A stretch of 64,000 bases of DNA from Phycisphaerales bacterium. Its GTDB lineage: Bacteria > Planctomycetota > Phycisphaerae > Phycisphaerales > UBA1924. Shown here one piece after another: positions 37,330-45,291 of this stretch. The number at the start of each line of letters is the position of its first letter. Positions within the stretch are counted from its first letter, which is position 1. The DNA lies in NCBI GenBank assembly GCA_019744815.1, contig JAIEUA010000007.1, forward strand, positions 124,001 through 188,000, given 5' to 3'. The position numbers and the translations under genes were made by a program. Under the pieces are notes generated by a model, which ran no database searches, had not been told where the DNA came from, and saw nothing but the letters and a program-made list of their open reading frames with translations.

Positions 37330-37805
37330 GCGGGATTGTTCGGGGGTGGCGGGGGGAGCTTCCATGCGGCGCCGCATTCGGGGCAGACGGTGCAGCCGTC
37401 GGGTTGCGGGGAAGTGGTCTCGATCGGGTACACACAGCTGCCACAGAGTCCGCGTTCGATACGAGCTGCGGCCGTGCCAGGAATCTTCACGCGGCGATCA
37501 AAGACCCACGCGCCGCAGAAAGAAAAGAGGAGAGATACGCCGCAGAGCGCGAGAAAGCCCCAAAGGCCAACGGTGCCGCCGAGGAGGAGGACGCCGAGCA
37601 GGAACATCGCGTTCAGCGCAATCAAACCACCCCACCGTCGACGCTCGGTCGATGTCATGTGACGACGCCACGAGAATCGATCTCCCAGCCTGATCGGCTT
37701 GAGCATCGGAACGAGATGTCCGCGGCCATCGGTCAGATGCTGGGAGCCAAGCAGTCGGCCTGGTTTGACCCGCGGCGAAAGGGGATTCTCGGCTTCGTGA
37801 CTCAC
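37326..37805 (-). CDS. Zinc-ribbon membrane protein, array member 3
   Basis: A 159-residue paralog with a DGRGHLVP motif near the N-terminus, a membrane region of two segments (about residues 60-95, GGLIALNAMFLLGVLLLGGT) and a C-terminal ribbon CGSCVYPIE ... DGCTVCPECGAAWKL, followed by a Pro/Asn tail. The start GTG 37805 overlaps the upstream stop by four bases (GTGA); an ATG at 37865 gives 179 residues. Its DxRG motif is weaker than in the other members. The arrangement suggests translation coupled along the whole array. Confidence 0.68.
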   Translation of the reverse strand: MSHEAENPLSPRVKPGRLLGSQHLTDGRGHLVPMLKPIRLGDRFSWRRHMTSTERRRWGGLIALNAMFLLGVLLLGGTVGLWGFLALCGVSLLFSFCGAWVFDRRVKIPGTAAARIERGLCGSCVYPIETTSPQPDGCTVCPECGAAWKLPPPPPNNPA

Positions 37806-38332
37806 GTGGTTTGGGTTCTTGTTGTCACATCGTTCGTAACCGTCAGCCTCCATGCCGCGCCGCATTCGGGGCAGACGGTGCAGCCGTCGGGATCAGGTGA
37901 GATTCCGACTAGTGAGAAGCGACAGTGCGGGCAGAGGCACTTGCGCAGCATCTCTCTCGCTTCGATCGGTGCCCAGAGCCAGCGTGCGGCCTTGTAGATC
38001 ACGAACGTTTGTACGACGCCGACCACGAGCGGAGCCATGAGCCCGACAAAGACGATCGGTGAGATCTTCGTAGAGCGGAGCATCATCGGTAGCCCGTAGA
38101 ACAACCCGAGAATGCCGCCTACCCAAAGGAGTGCGGTCACTACATTGACCAACATGAAGCGAACCATGTCCTTAGTTTCAGGGAAATCCTCGCGTCGCCA
38201 CGTGCGAGTTCTGGCTTCCTTCCAAGGGGTTCGCGCAAGGCGCCGACCTCTGCCGCGGTGATCAAGGACCGTGACCGACAGCCGAAGCGGGCCTCGCCCA
38301 ACCGGACCAGAGGATGAACTGGACTCGCTCAC
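37802..38332 (-). CDS. Zinc-ribbon membrane protein, array member 2
   Basis: A 176-residue paralog with VLDHRGRGRRLARTPW near residues 20-35, two membrane segments (about 62-85 and 92-115) and a C-terminal ribbon CLCPHCRFSL ... DGCTVCPECGAAWRL. The start GTG 38332 overlaps the stop of member 1 as GTGA; an ATG at 38380 gives 192 residues. The spacing between the CxxC pair and the DGCTVCPEC block is the same as in its neighbours, supporting duplication from one ancestor. Confidence 0.68.
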   Translation of the reverse strand: MSESSSSSGPVGRGPLRLSVTVLDHRGRGRRLARTPWKEARTRTWRREDFPETKDMVRFMLVNVVTALLWVGGILGLFYGLPMMLRSTKISPIVFVGLMAPLVVGVVQTFVIYKAARWLWAPIEAREMLRKCLCPHCRFSLVGISPDPDGCTVCPECGAAWRLTVTNDVTTRTQTT

Positions 38333-38823
38333 TCGGGATTGTTCGCGGGGGGTGGCGGCAGCCTCCACGCCGCGCCGCATTCAGGGCAGACGGTGCAGCC
38401 GTCGGGGTCGGCGGCATGCGCCATCGGATAGCGGCAGGCGCCACAAAGTCGTTGACTGCGTCGCCAAGCGATCACGTCTGGAAGCCAATCGATTTTCCAG
38501 AACTGCCACCAGATGAGAATGTTGGGTAACACCCAACCGGCTGCAACTATCACGCCTATTCCGATGACAACAAATCTTGAAGAGGACTTGCCTCCAGATA
38601 GATTCGCCAGTATGGCGCCAAGCAGAGCCACGCTCATCATCGAAACGACGCTCAAGAGAACTCGGGCTCCTACAGCACCGACATCCTCCCAAGACAAGTT
38701 TTGCAGCGCGAACCGTGCCTCCGGGCCACAGAGCGTTGCTCTGCGAGAGAGTGCTCGGATTGGATGACCGCGATCATCCCTCAAACGCCTCCAAGGGGAT
38801 TTGGTTCGGCGGCTAGGCGTCAT
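38329..38823 (-). CDS. Zinc-ribbon membrane protein, array member 1
   Basis: A 164-residue protein and first gene of the array. It has DDRGHPIRAL near residue 17, two membrane segments (about 57-78 and 86-108) and a C-terminal ribbon LCGACRYPM ... DGCTVCPECGAAWRL. The start at 38823 is supported by GGAAGG about nine bases upstream. The longer frame to 38904 would translate the GCTGAAGC hairpin repeat and is rejected. It is probably the entry point for translation of all four coupled genes. Function is unknown. Confidence 0.72.
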   Translation of the reverse strand: MTPSRRTKSPWRRLRDDRGHPIRALSRRATLCGPEARFALQNLSWEDVGAVGARVLLSVVSMMSVALLGAILANLSGGKSSSRFVVIGIGVIVAAGWVLPNILIWWQFWKIDWLPDVIAWRRSQRLCGACRYPMAHAADPDGCTVCPECGAAWRLPPPPANNPE

Positions 38824-38864
38824 CAAAGCGACCTTCCGAAGCTGCTGCCTCGTCTCGAACACTC

Positions 38865-38890
38865 GCCGCGCGTGCTGAAGCACGCGGCTC
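38865..38890. repeat. GCTGAAGC hairpin repeat, copy 2
   Basis: Stem CGCGTGC/GCACGCG with loop TGAA at 38869-38886, flanked by GCCG and GCTC exactly as in copy 1 (25695-25720). The only differences within 26 bases are G to T and the matching C to A, which preserve pairing. Confidence 0.8.
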
Positions 38891-38919
38891 TGAACTGAGG
38901 CCAACAGGCAGACGCTCCC

Positions 38920-40428
38920 TCACCCAAACATCTTCAACTGCTCGTTCTCCATCACCTCGCCGATCACGGGTTTCTCGGGATCGAGCCGGTAGTCACCGGT
39001 GTAGCACGCGGTGCAGTAGCTTTTGGCGGGGCGGTTCATGCAGGCGAGCATGCCTTCGAGGCTGAGGTAGTGGAGCGAGTCGACGCCGAGGAACTTGCGG
39101 ACGTCTTCGATGCTCTTGCCGTGGGCGATCAGTTGATCCCGCGTTGCGAAATCGACGCCGAAGTAGCACGGGTGGCGGATGGGCGGGCAGGAGATGCGGA
39201 GGTGGATCTCCTTCGCACCGGCCTGGCGGATCTGATCCATCTTGGCCTTGGTCGTGGTGCCGCGGACGATGGAGTCGTCCACCACCACGACGCGCTTGCC
39301 GCGGACGATGTCGGCGATGACGTTTAGCTTCAAGCGCACAGCGGCGATGCGTTCGGTCTGCGTCGGCTTGATGAACGTGCGGCCAACATAGCGGTTGGGC
39401 ACGATGCCTTCGCGGTAGGCGAGGCCGCTGGCCTGGGCGTATCCGGCGGCCGCGCTGCGGCCGGAGTCGGGCATCGGCATCACGAAATCGGCGGCGACTG
39501 GCGCTTCCTTGGCGAGGCGGGCGCCCAGGGCTTCGCGGGCGGCTTGCACGTTCTGGCCGAAGACGTTGCTGGCGGGGTTGGCGAAGTAGACGTGCTCGAA
39601 GACGCAGTGGGCGGCGGGCGTCTCGACGCCTGCAAAGCGCCGGGATTCGATGCCGCGGGCGCTGATGGTGACGATCTCGCCGGGCTCGATCTCGCGGACC
39701 AGCGTCGCGCCGACGACGTCGAGCGCAACGGTCTCGCTGGCGACGATGTGCCCGCCGCCGGGGAGCATGCCGAGCACGAGCGGGCGCCAGCCCCAGGGGT
39801 CGCGGGCGGCTTCGATGCGATCGGGGAACAGGAACACCAGGCTGAACGCACCCTGCAGGTGGCGCAGAGCGGCGGCGAGCGGGTCGGGGCTCTTCTGCTG
39901 CAGGGGCGACGCGAGCAGGTGGATGATGACCTCGGTGTCGCTGGTGGTCTGGAAGAGGTGTCCGGCTTGTTCGAAGTGATGGCGGAGAAGCTCGGCGTTG
40001 ATCAGGTTGCCGTTGTGACCCAGCGCGACCTGGCCGCCGACATAGGCGGTGAGCAGCGGCTGGGCGTTGCAGGCGAGGCTGCCGCCGGCGGTGGCGTAGC
40101 GGTTGTGGCCGATCGCACCGCCCATGCGAGAGTCACCCGCGTGGGCCTGCAGGTCTTCGAGGACGTCGGGGTCGATGATCTCGGGGACGAGACCCATGCC
40201 GGTGACGCCGCGGAGCTGCTCGCCGTCGGAGACGGCGATGCCGGCGGACTCCTGCCCGCGGTGCTGCTGGGCGTACATGGCGAGATACGTCAGACGCGCG
40301 GCGTGGTCCGCACCCCAGACGCCGACGACGCCGCACTTTTCTTTCTTCTCGTAGGAGTCGTGGGCCGCCGACGGCGCGGCGTGGCGGCTCGAGTTGGTCA
40401 GGACCGGGAGCTGGACGCGGCGGCTCAT
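38920..40428 (-). CDS. purF: Amidophosphoribosyltransferase
   Basis: PurF catalyses the first committed step of purine synthesis, making phosphoribosylamine from PRPP and glutamine. The N-terminal nucleophile glutaminase domain begins at the Cys in EKKEKCGVVGVWGADH after a propeptide of about 31 residues. The PRTase domain has RVVVVDDSIVRGTT. Cysteines in AHCVFEHVYF, ISCPPIRHPC and YCTACYTGDY match the 4Fe-4S ligands of the Bacillus-type enzyme. The propeptide is longer than the 11 residues of B. subtilis PurF. The start is ATG 40428; a GTG-like extension to 40512 is less likely. Confidence 0.96.
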   Translation of the reverse strand: MSRRVQLPVLTNSSRHAAPSAAHDSYEKKEKCGVVGVWGADHAARLTYLAMYAQQHRGQESAGIAVSDGEQLRGVTGMGLVPEIIDPDVLEDLQAHAGDSRMGGAIGHNRYATAGGSLACNAQPLLTAYVGGQVALGHNGNLINAELLRHHFEQAGHLFQTTSDTEVIIHLLASPLQQKSPDPLAAALRHLQGAFSLVFLFPDRIEAARDPWGWRPLVLGMLPGGGHIVASETVALDVVGATLVREIEPGEIVTISARGIESRRFAGVETPAAHCVFEHVYFANPASNVFGQNVQAAREALGARLAKEAPVAADFVMPMPDSGRSAAAGYAQASGLAYREGIVPNRYVGRTFIKPTQTERIAAVRLKLNVIADIVRGKRVVVVDDSIVRGTTTKAKMDQIRQAGAKEIHLRISCPPIRHPCYFGVDFATRDQLIAHGKSIEDVRKFLGVDSLHYLSLEGMLACMNRPAKSYCTACYTGDYRLDPEKPVIGEVMENEQLKMFG

Positions 40429-40503
40429 CGGGGCGATGGTAGCGGTCGCGGGAGCGAGCTTGGGGCCGGGCTGGGGGACGGGGCCGCGATCTTCACAAAA
40501 ACA

Positions 40504-40535
40504 ACAACGCACGCCCCGTGGGGGGCGTGCGTTGT
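40504..40535 (-). terminator. Intrinsic terminator of the pilin gene
   Basis: A perfect 14-bp stem, ACAACGCACGCCCC/GGGGCGTGCGTTGT, with a GTGG loop lies 79 bases after the pilin stop on the minus strand. It is followed there by TGTTTTTGTG, a classical U-tract. It separates the pilin from purF. Confidence 0.9.
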
Positions 40536-40613
40536 GAGACGATAGGAGTCCGATCAGTCTTCGATTGGCGGCATCTCCATCTGCTGGGCGCCGCCCCCTG
40601 CCAGCTCACGCCT

Positions 40614-41099
40614 TCAGTAGGTGTTGTACTTGACACCGCGGCCGTCGACTTCGGAGTCGGGGCAGTTAGGAAAGATCTTCCCGGTGCTGGCGTCGTACAC
40701 CCAGCCGAAGGACCCGCCGAGCGTGGCGGTAAACGTGTTCTTGCCCTTGTTGGCGCCCACGGGCAGCGCGGGGATGTCGCGGACGTACGGGCCGTAGATC
40801 ACGCCGGTGGCGGTGTCCTTGGCAGCGGCGAAGGTCGTGCCGGCCACGTCGCTGTACTGGGTCAGCGCGTTGGGCAGGTTCGCGACCGACGGGTACGTTC
40901 CGCCGTGTTCGGTGCTGAAGAGATCCACCGCGTTACGCAGGATCGCCAGGTTGGCCGCGACGGCGTTGTCGGCGGCGTTGGTGGCGCTTCGGCTCATGCG
41001 CGGCACGGCGATCGCGGCGAGGATGCCGAGGATCACGACCACGATGACGAGTTCGAGAAGGCTGAAAGCCCGACGTGAGCGATATGCAAGCGAAGCCAT
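40614..41099 (-). CDS. Major-pilin-like type IV prepilin / type II pseudopilin
   Basis: A 161-residue prepilin with a short basic leader (MASLAYRSRRA), cleavage before FSLLELVIVVVILGILAAIAVP and the conserved Glu at position 5 of the mature chain. The -1 residue is Ala instead of the usual Gly. The globular part resembles GspG: NAVDLFSTEHGGTYPS and a late GGSFGWVYDASTGKIFPN. It is the last gene of the minus-strand pilus operon but is separated by about 166 bases and has its own GGAGA ribosome site and strong terminator, so it is probably also transcribed separately at high level. Confidence 0.9.
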   Translation of the reverse strand: MASLAYRSRRAFSLLELVIVVVILGILAAIAVPRMSRSATNAADNAVAANLAILRNAVDLFSTEHGGTYPSVANLPNALTQYSDVAGTTFAAAKDTATGVIYGPYVRDIPALPVGANKGKNTFTATLGGSFGWVYDASTGKIFPNCPDSEVDGRGVKYNTY

Positions 41100-41265
41100 G
41101 TGTTCGTCTCCGGAAGTTCTTTCCCTGCCCGAACGACCGCGCCGAGCAGCACTTTGTCATCGAGCCGGCATCTGTGCCGGTTGAGAAGGGCAGGAAAAGT
41201 GCGACCCGGGGAGCCGGTCGCGACGGCATAAACGGACTTTCGTGTGGCCGATGCCGGGCCCCGGG

Positions 41266-41787
41266 TTATCGCGCCTCGACCAGAGAGAGCTCGACCCGAT
41301 GGCCATCGCCCTCGAAGACCGCGTGCTCTCGGGTCACTTCGATCAGCGTCATCCCGCCGAGAGCCTCGCCCAAACGCACGGTGCGGCCGTTGATGACCGC
41401 GTACGCACCCTTCCCGCTCGCCAGAGCGCTGACGCGATGGGCGGCCTTGAAGGCATCGATCGAAGCCGCTGACGACACGGGGGCCGCGTTCATCGGGGCG
41501 GCTTCGGCAGAAGCCGGGGACTTCACCAGGCGGGTTGCGAAGAGGTCGGAGACCGGGTTGTTGGCGGAGTCCCCCGCGGCGGCCCGCAAGCGGGCCGCAA
41601 ATCGGGCCGAGGCCGGTTCCTGGCTGGAGGCTTCCAGCGGCTTGGAGGACGCCACTTCCTGAATCGCGTTGGCGGCCGCGGCGACGGCGGGGTTGGTCAC
41701 CCCCAAGAAAAGGCGATCGACGGCCAGTGCGGCACCGGCGACGAACAGGACCGAGAGATAGACCTTTTGTTCCCGTGTGAGCGCCAT
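41266..41787 (-). CDS. PilP/GspC-like inner-membrane protein
   Basis: A 173-residue bitopic protein: membrane segment at about residues 9-27 (VYLSVLFVAGAALAVDRLFLG), an Ala/Ser-rich linker, and a C-terminal domain with KGAYAVINGRTVRLGEALGG and EGDGHRVELSL. This HR-like domain matches GspC/PilP proteins, which link the inner-membrane complex to the secretin. Its position after PilO and the lack of a lipobox support a GspC-type anchor. The start at 41787 was chosen; 41802 is also in frame. Confidence 0.7.
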   Translation of the reverse strand: MALTREQKVYLSVLFVAGAALAVDRLFLGVTNPAVAAAANAIQEVASSKPLEASSQEPASARFAARLRAAAGDSANNPVSDLFATRLVKSPASAEAAPMNAAPVSSAASIDAFKAAHRVSALASGKGAYAVINGRTVRLGEALGGMTLIEVTREHAVFEGDGHRVELSLVEAR

Positions 41788-41829
41788 GCTCACAACATGC
41801 AAATCGCCGGCGTCGAACGCCAGCGGAAC

Positions 41830-42408
41830 CTACTTCTCCGGTTCGGTCTGGGAGGACGGTGCCGCGTACCAGAGCAGATCGAAGGCGAAGCGGGTCGCGT
41901 TCTCGGGCGTCGAGGTGTCACGGCTGATATCCAGCCCGCGAACGGCGATGTCCGGATAGTCGGTCCGGAGCTGGGCCAGCCAATCGCGGCAGGGCACAAA
42001 GCCCCCGCGGCCCTCGACCCGGATCGGAACCAGCGTCGCTTTCGGGGCGTTGGTCCCGGGCTCGGGCAGGATGCGATCGATGACCAGGCCGAACTCGGAT
42101 CCCGCTTCGGTGAGCCCGGCGAGCCGGGAGTTCAGCTTGGAAACCGGTTCCACCTTGACTCGGGTGGCGGCGAGGTCACGGCTGGCTTGTTCAAAGCCGC
42201 TATCGAAGAGAAGCCGCTCGGCGCGCAGCTTCTTGGCCTCCGCTCGGACGGCATCAACCCGGACCTTCTCGCTGCGCTCCGCGGCCTGGCCCTGCAGCGC
42301 GGGCGCCACCACCGCGAGCGCGAAGGTGGCCAGGAGCGCCATGGTCACTCCCAGTCCCGCGGCGTCGACGGCGATCGTCGCGCTGGCTCCCGGTCCTCGG
42401 TGCTTCAC
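41830..42408 (-). CDS. PilO-like pilus assembly protein
   Basis: A 192-residue bitopic inner-membrane protein with an N-terminal membrane segment (about residues 16-38), a short coiled coil (AERSEKVRVDAVRAEAKKLR) and a ferredoxin-like C-terminal domain (ATLVPIRVEGRGGFVPCRDWL). Length, topology and order after PilM and PilN identify it as PilO, although sequence identity to well-known PilO proteins appears low. The start overlaps the PilN stop as ATGA. PilO dimerises with PilN in the alignment subcomplex. Confidence 0.78.
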   Translation of the reverse strand: MKHRGPGASATIAVDAAGLGVTMALLATFALAVVAPALQGQAAERSEKVRVDAVRAEAKKLRAERLLFDSGFEQASRDLAATRVKVEPVSKLNSRLAGLTEAGSEFGLVIDRILPEPGTNAPKATLVPIRVEGRGGFVPCRDWLAQLRTDYPDIAVRGLDISRDTSTPENATRFAFDLLWYAAPSSQTEPEK

Positions 42409-43016
42409 TTGGTGCCTCCTGAGGGATGCTCGTCGATCGTCGCGTCGATCTGGAAGTCGATGAGGATCGAATCCGCGCCCGAGGCCTTCTTCGACTCCGT
42501 CAGCGACACCTTGTCAAAGAGACCGGCGTCCTCCAGCCGCACCGCGAACTTGGCCACGGCGGCCTGATCAACGGCCTGACCAGAAAGGCGGACCCAGTAG
42601 CCGCGCGGGACCTTGTTGCCCGCCTTGGCGGCCGCGTTGGGTTCCGACTTTCGATATCCGATCGCGACACGGGCCAGATCGACCTGATCGCCTCGGAGGT
42701 TGCCCAGGAGATTGAGCAACAAGCTCCAGTCGGGGTGATCCGCGATGGCACGGGCGGCGGCCAGCAGAGCCTCGGCCTTACGAGCCTTGGTGCGTGCCTC
42801 GCTGACTTGGGTGCGGAGCTGGGTCACCTCCGCGTCGGCCACCGCAAACTCCCGGGCGCTGACCGCCGTGCTGCCACGCGAGGAGATCCGAACACCGAAG
42901 GTGGCGCACGCGAGCACGCCCGCCAGTGCGGCGATGACGATCGACCATGTCAACGCTCGATCTTCGCGAGCGGACGACTTCCGTCTGGACATGGGGAGGA
43001 GATTGGCAGCTAGCAC
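42405..43016 (-). CDS. PilN-like pilus assembly protein
   Basis: A 203-residue bitopic protein beginning with the cytosolic ANLLPMSRRK motif, which corresponds to the INLLPWR motif that PilN uses to bind PilM. This decides the start at GTG 43016, overlapping the PilM stop by seven bases, over ATG 42992. A membrane segment (about residues 28-48) is followed by a coiled coil (EVTQLRTQVSEARTKARKAE) and a ferredoxin-like domain. It forms the PilMNO alignment complex with its neighbours. Confidence 0.82.
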   Translation of the reverse strand: MLAANLLPMSRRKSSAREDRALTWSIVIAALAGVLACATFGVRISSRGSTAVSAREFAVADAEVTQLRTQVSEARTKARKAEALLAAARAIADHPDWSLLLNLLGNLRGDQVDLARVAIGYRKSEPNAAAKAGNKVPRGYWVRLSGQAVDQAAVAKFAVRLEDAGLFDKVSLTESKKASGADSILIDFQIDATIDEHPSGGTK

Positions 43017-44065
43017 TGGTCGCCCTTTCGACGCCCGTATCCCGCCCCCACCGCGGCGAGGAAGCCGCCCTGAGAGCTCGCGAGCCGAAGCGTGGGTGGA
43101 ATCTGCGCGATGTCGCCGATGGTGCAGGCGTGGGTGTCGAGGGACGTCACCGCGCCGAGCAGATCGGCGATCGGTGCGGCCTCGGGGCCGTCGGCGGTGA
43201 CGAGCATGCGGGCAACCTCTCGCCCGCCGAAGCGACGCCCGACATAGCCGCAAGCGGTGTGGATCTCTTCGATGAGCCCGGAGCCGAAGCGGTCGAGCGA
43301 GGCCCGTACCGCGTTGCGTGTCGCGTCGTCGAGTTCCAGGGTGTGCGTGCCGTCGAGCACGTGGGCGAGCACGATCGGAGCCGCGTTGACGTCAAGCCCG
43401 GAGGCGCTGGCGGTCTCCTCGTAGACGGAGCGGAGATCGCCGCCTTCCAGAGGTCGGTCGAGCACGACGGTGTTGTTGTGGACCGCAAGGAGGCGCGATC
43501 CACGCAGACGCAGCGAGACCAGGAGCGTGATGGCGCCCGCCCCCGCCAGCTTGGGAAGACAGGCGCGTGCCAGCGCCATCTCGCGGGGCTCGACCCTGCG
43601 GACGTCGAGCCCGACCCGATCGAACGCGGCGACGATCGCGCCGCTGGTCTCGTGCGAGCAGGCGTTGGCCATGCAGGTGGCGGCGCCGTGCTGGCGGGCG
43701 GGCACGGGGATCTCCCACACCGCGACTTCCAGCGCGGCCGCGTCCTGCTTGAAGGCACGGGCAAACTCCGCGGCGGCAAGCTGTTCAATGGGCGCGCCCG
43801 ACGACACCGGCGGCAGCTCCATCTCGGCGGACAAGATCTGTTCGGGACCGAGGCACACGGCAAGCCGCACGCCCACAAAGCCGCGGCGCCGGAGCACCCC
43901 GGCGATCCGCTCCGCCTCGGCTTCAAGCGGCGAGGTCTCCGCGAGCCGGGTGAACTCGGCGAGCGCGTGCAGACTGGCCTTGGCGCCCTCGAAGCGCAGC
44001 TGGGCGAGCCGCACCGACTGGGGGCTGATCTCCACCCCGATGAGACCCAAGCGAGCGCCGATCAT
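43010..44065 (-). CDS. PilM-like actin-fold assembly protein
   Basis: A 351-residue cytosolic protein starting at ATG 44065, overlapping the GspF stop (ATGA). It has the actin-like PilM outline: phosphate-1 region LGLIGVEISPQSVRLAQLRF, a central ACLPKLAGAGAITLLVSLRL block, and a late DGPEAAPIADLLGAVTSLD and FLAAVGAGYGRR. PilM binds the PilN N-terminus and ATP in the cytosolic ring of type IV pilus machines. The N-terminal residues are somewhat divergent from classic PilM, so it is called by context as well as fold. Confidence 0.82.
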   Translation of the reverse strand: MIGARLGLIGVEISPQSVRLAQLRFEGAKASLHALAEFTRLAETSPLEAEAERIAGVLRRRGFVGVRLAVCLGPEQILSAEMELPPVSSGAPIEQLAAAEFARAFKQDAAALEVAVWEIPVPARQHGAATCMANACSHETSGAIVAAFDRVGLDVRRVEPREMALARACLPKLAGAGAITLLVSLRLRGSRLLAVHNNTVVLDRPLEGGDLRSVYEETASASGLDVNAAPIVLAHVLDGTHTLELDDATRNAVRASLDRFGSGLIEEIHTACGYVGRRFGGREVARMLVTADGPEAAPIADLLGAVTSLDTHACTIGDIAQIPPTLRLASSQGGFLAAVGAGYGRRKGDQC

Positions 44066-45291
44066 GGTGCACCTCCCGACGCGCCGCCCGCGCTCGCGGC
44101 GAGGTCGAACAGAGGCAGGAACATGCTGATCGCGATCCCTCCCACCAGCGCCCCCACGACGCCGAGAACGACCGGTTCGAGAATCGTTGACAGCAGCTTC
44201 ATGAACTGCTCGTTGTCCTCGTCGAGATAATCCGCGACCTGCAGGAGCACGGGGCCCACCTTGCCGCCTCGTTCGCCGCTGGAGATCGCCGCCGTCACCG
44301 CGGGATCGATCAGACGTTCGTCGTTGAGTGACTCCGCGAGCGGCTGGCCCCGCTCCACCGCGATCTCGGCGCTTTGAAGCAAGTCGGCGTAGGGACGACA
44401 GCGGATCGACTCTCGGGTCAGGCGGATGGCGTCCAGCAGCGGGACGCGGGCGTCGATCAGCGTGCCGAGCAGGCGGCAGAAGCCAGCGACCGCGAAGCTG
44501 CGTCGCATGGGACCGATCCGCGGAGCGGTCACCAGGAACGCGTCGATCCGACCGATCCCCTTGGGAGAGCGGATGCTCAGGTACAGGCCGGTCGCGGCGG
44601 CGACGGCCGCGGGAATCACGAACATCCACTGCTGCCTCAGCACGTCGCCCACCCACATCAGCATCTTGGTCGTGGGCGGGAGCGGGGTCTGCATCGACTT
44701 GAACATCTCGGCGAACTGCGGCAGCACGGCCACCAGTAGCGCGATGACCACGCAGAACGACACCGAGATCAGGATCACCGGATAGGTCAGCGTGCCGATG
44801 ATCTGGCGGCGGATGGTGAGCTGCCGCCGCACAAGGATCGAGAGCGAGGCGAGCATCTTGTCGAGCATGCCCGCGGCCTCTCCCGCGGCGACCATGCTCC
44901 GGGCCACGGAATCAAACACCCGAGGGTTCGAGGCCATCGCCGCCGCGAGGGATTCTCCTTCCTCGACGCGCTTGCGAAGATCGGCGACGGTGGACTTCAG
45001 GGCGGGTGTACGGGTCTGCTTCTCGGCGACGACCAGAGCCTGGAGCAGGGGCGTCTTGGTGGCCATGAGCACGGACAACTGGCGGTAGAACTGGCTGAGG
45101 TCCTGCAGCCCAGCTTTCGTCCCGCCGCGAACCAGAGCCGCCGCGGAGGTGGTGTCGTCCTCGGCCTTGACGGCGGTGGTGAAGATGCCCCGTTTGCGGA
45201 GGGCCTCGATCGCTTCCGCGGGCGCGGACGCATCGATGGAGCCGGCCACGGCCTTGCCCGAAGCATCGAATCCGGAGTAGACAAAGCTCAT
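44062..45291 (-). CDS. PilC/GspF inner-membrane platform protein
   Basis: A 409-residue T2SS/T4P platform protein with two homologous GspF domains (about residues 65-190 and 270-395), each with the pattern FYRQLSVLMATKTPLLQAL and FCRLLGTLIDARVPLLDAI, and three membrane segments, the last near the C-terminus. It contacts the assembly ATPase and drives pilin addition. Four-base ATGA overlaps link it to the ATPase upstream and PilM downstream. Confidence 0.94.
   Translation of the reverse strand: MSFVYSGFDASGKAVAGSIDASAPAEAIEALRKRGIFTTAVKAEDDTTSAAALVRGGTKAGLQDLSQFYRQLSVLMATKTPLLQALVVAEKQTRTPALKSTVADLRKRVEEGESLAAAMASNPRVFDSVARSMVAAGEAAGMLDKMLASLSILVRRQLTIRRQIIGTLTYPVILISVSFCVVIALLVAVLPQFAEMFKSMQTPLPPTTKMLMWVGDVLRQQWMFVIPAAVAAATGLYLSIRSPKGIGRIDAFLVTAPRIGPMRRSFAVAGFCRLLGTLIDARVPLLDAIRLTRESIRCRPYADLLQSAEIAVERGQPLAESLNDERLIDPAVTAAISSGERGGKVGPVLLQVADYLDEDNEQFMKLLSTILEPVVLGVVGALVGGIAISMFLPLFDLAASAGGASGGAP

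Noticed and set aside
41163-41204. Possible sigma-54 promoter (minus-strand TCGCAC-N7-TGCC) and hairpin before the pilin gene
   Set aside because: The essential GG of the -24 element is CG and the -12 element is imperfect; the hairpin has only a short stem, so the evidence is too weak to annotate.
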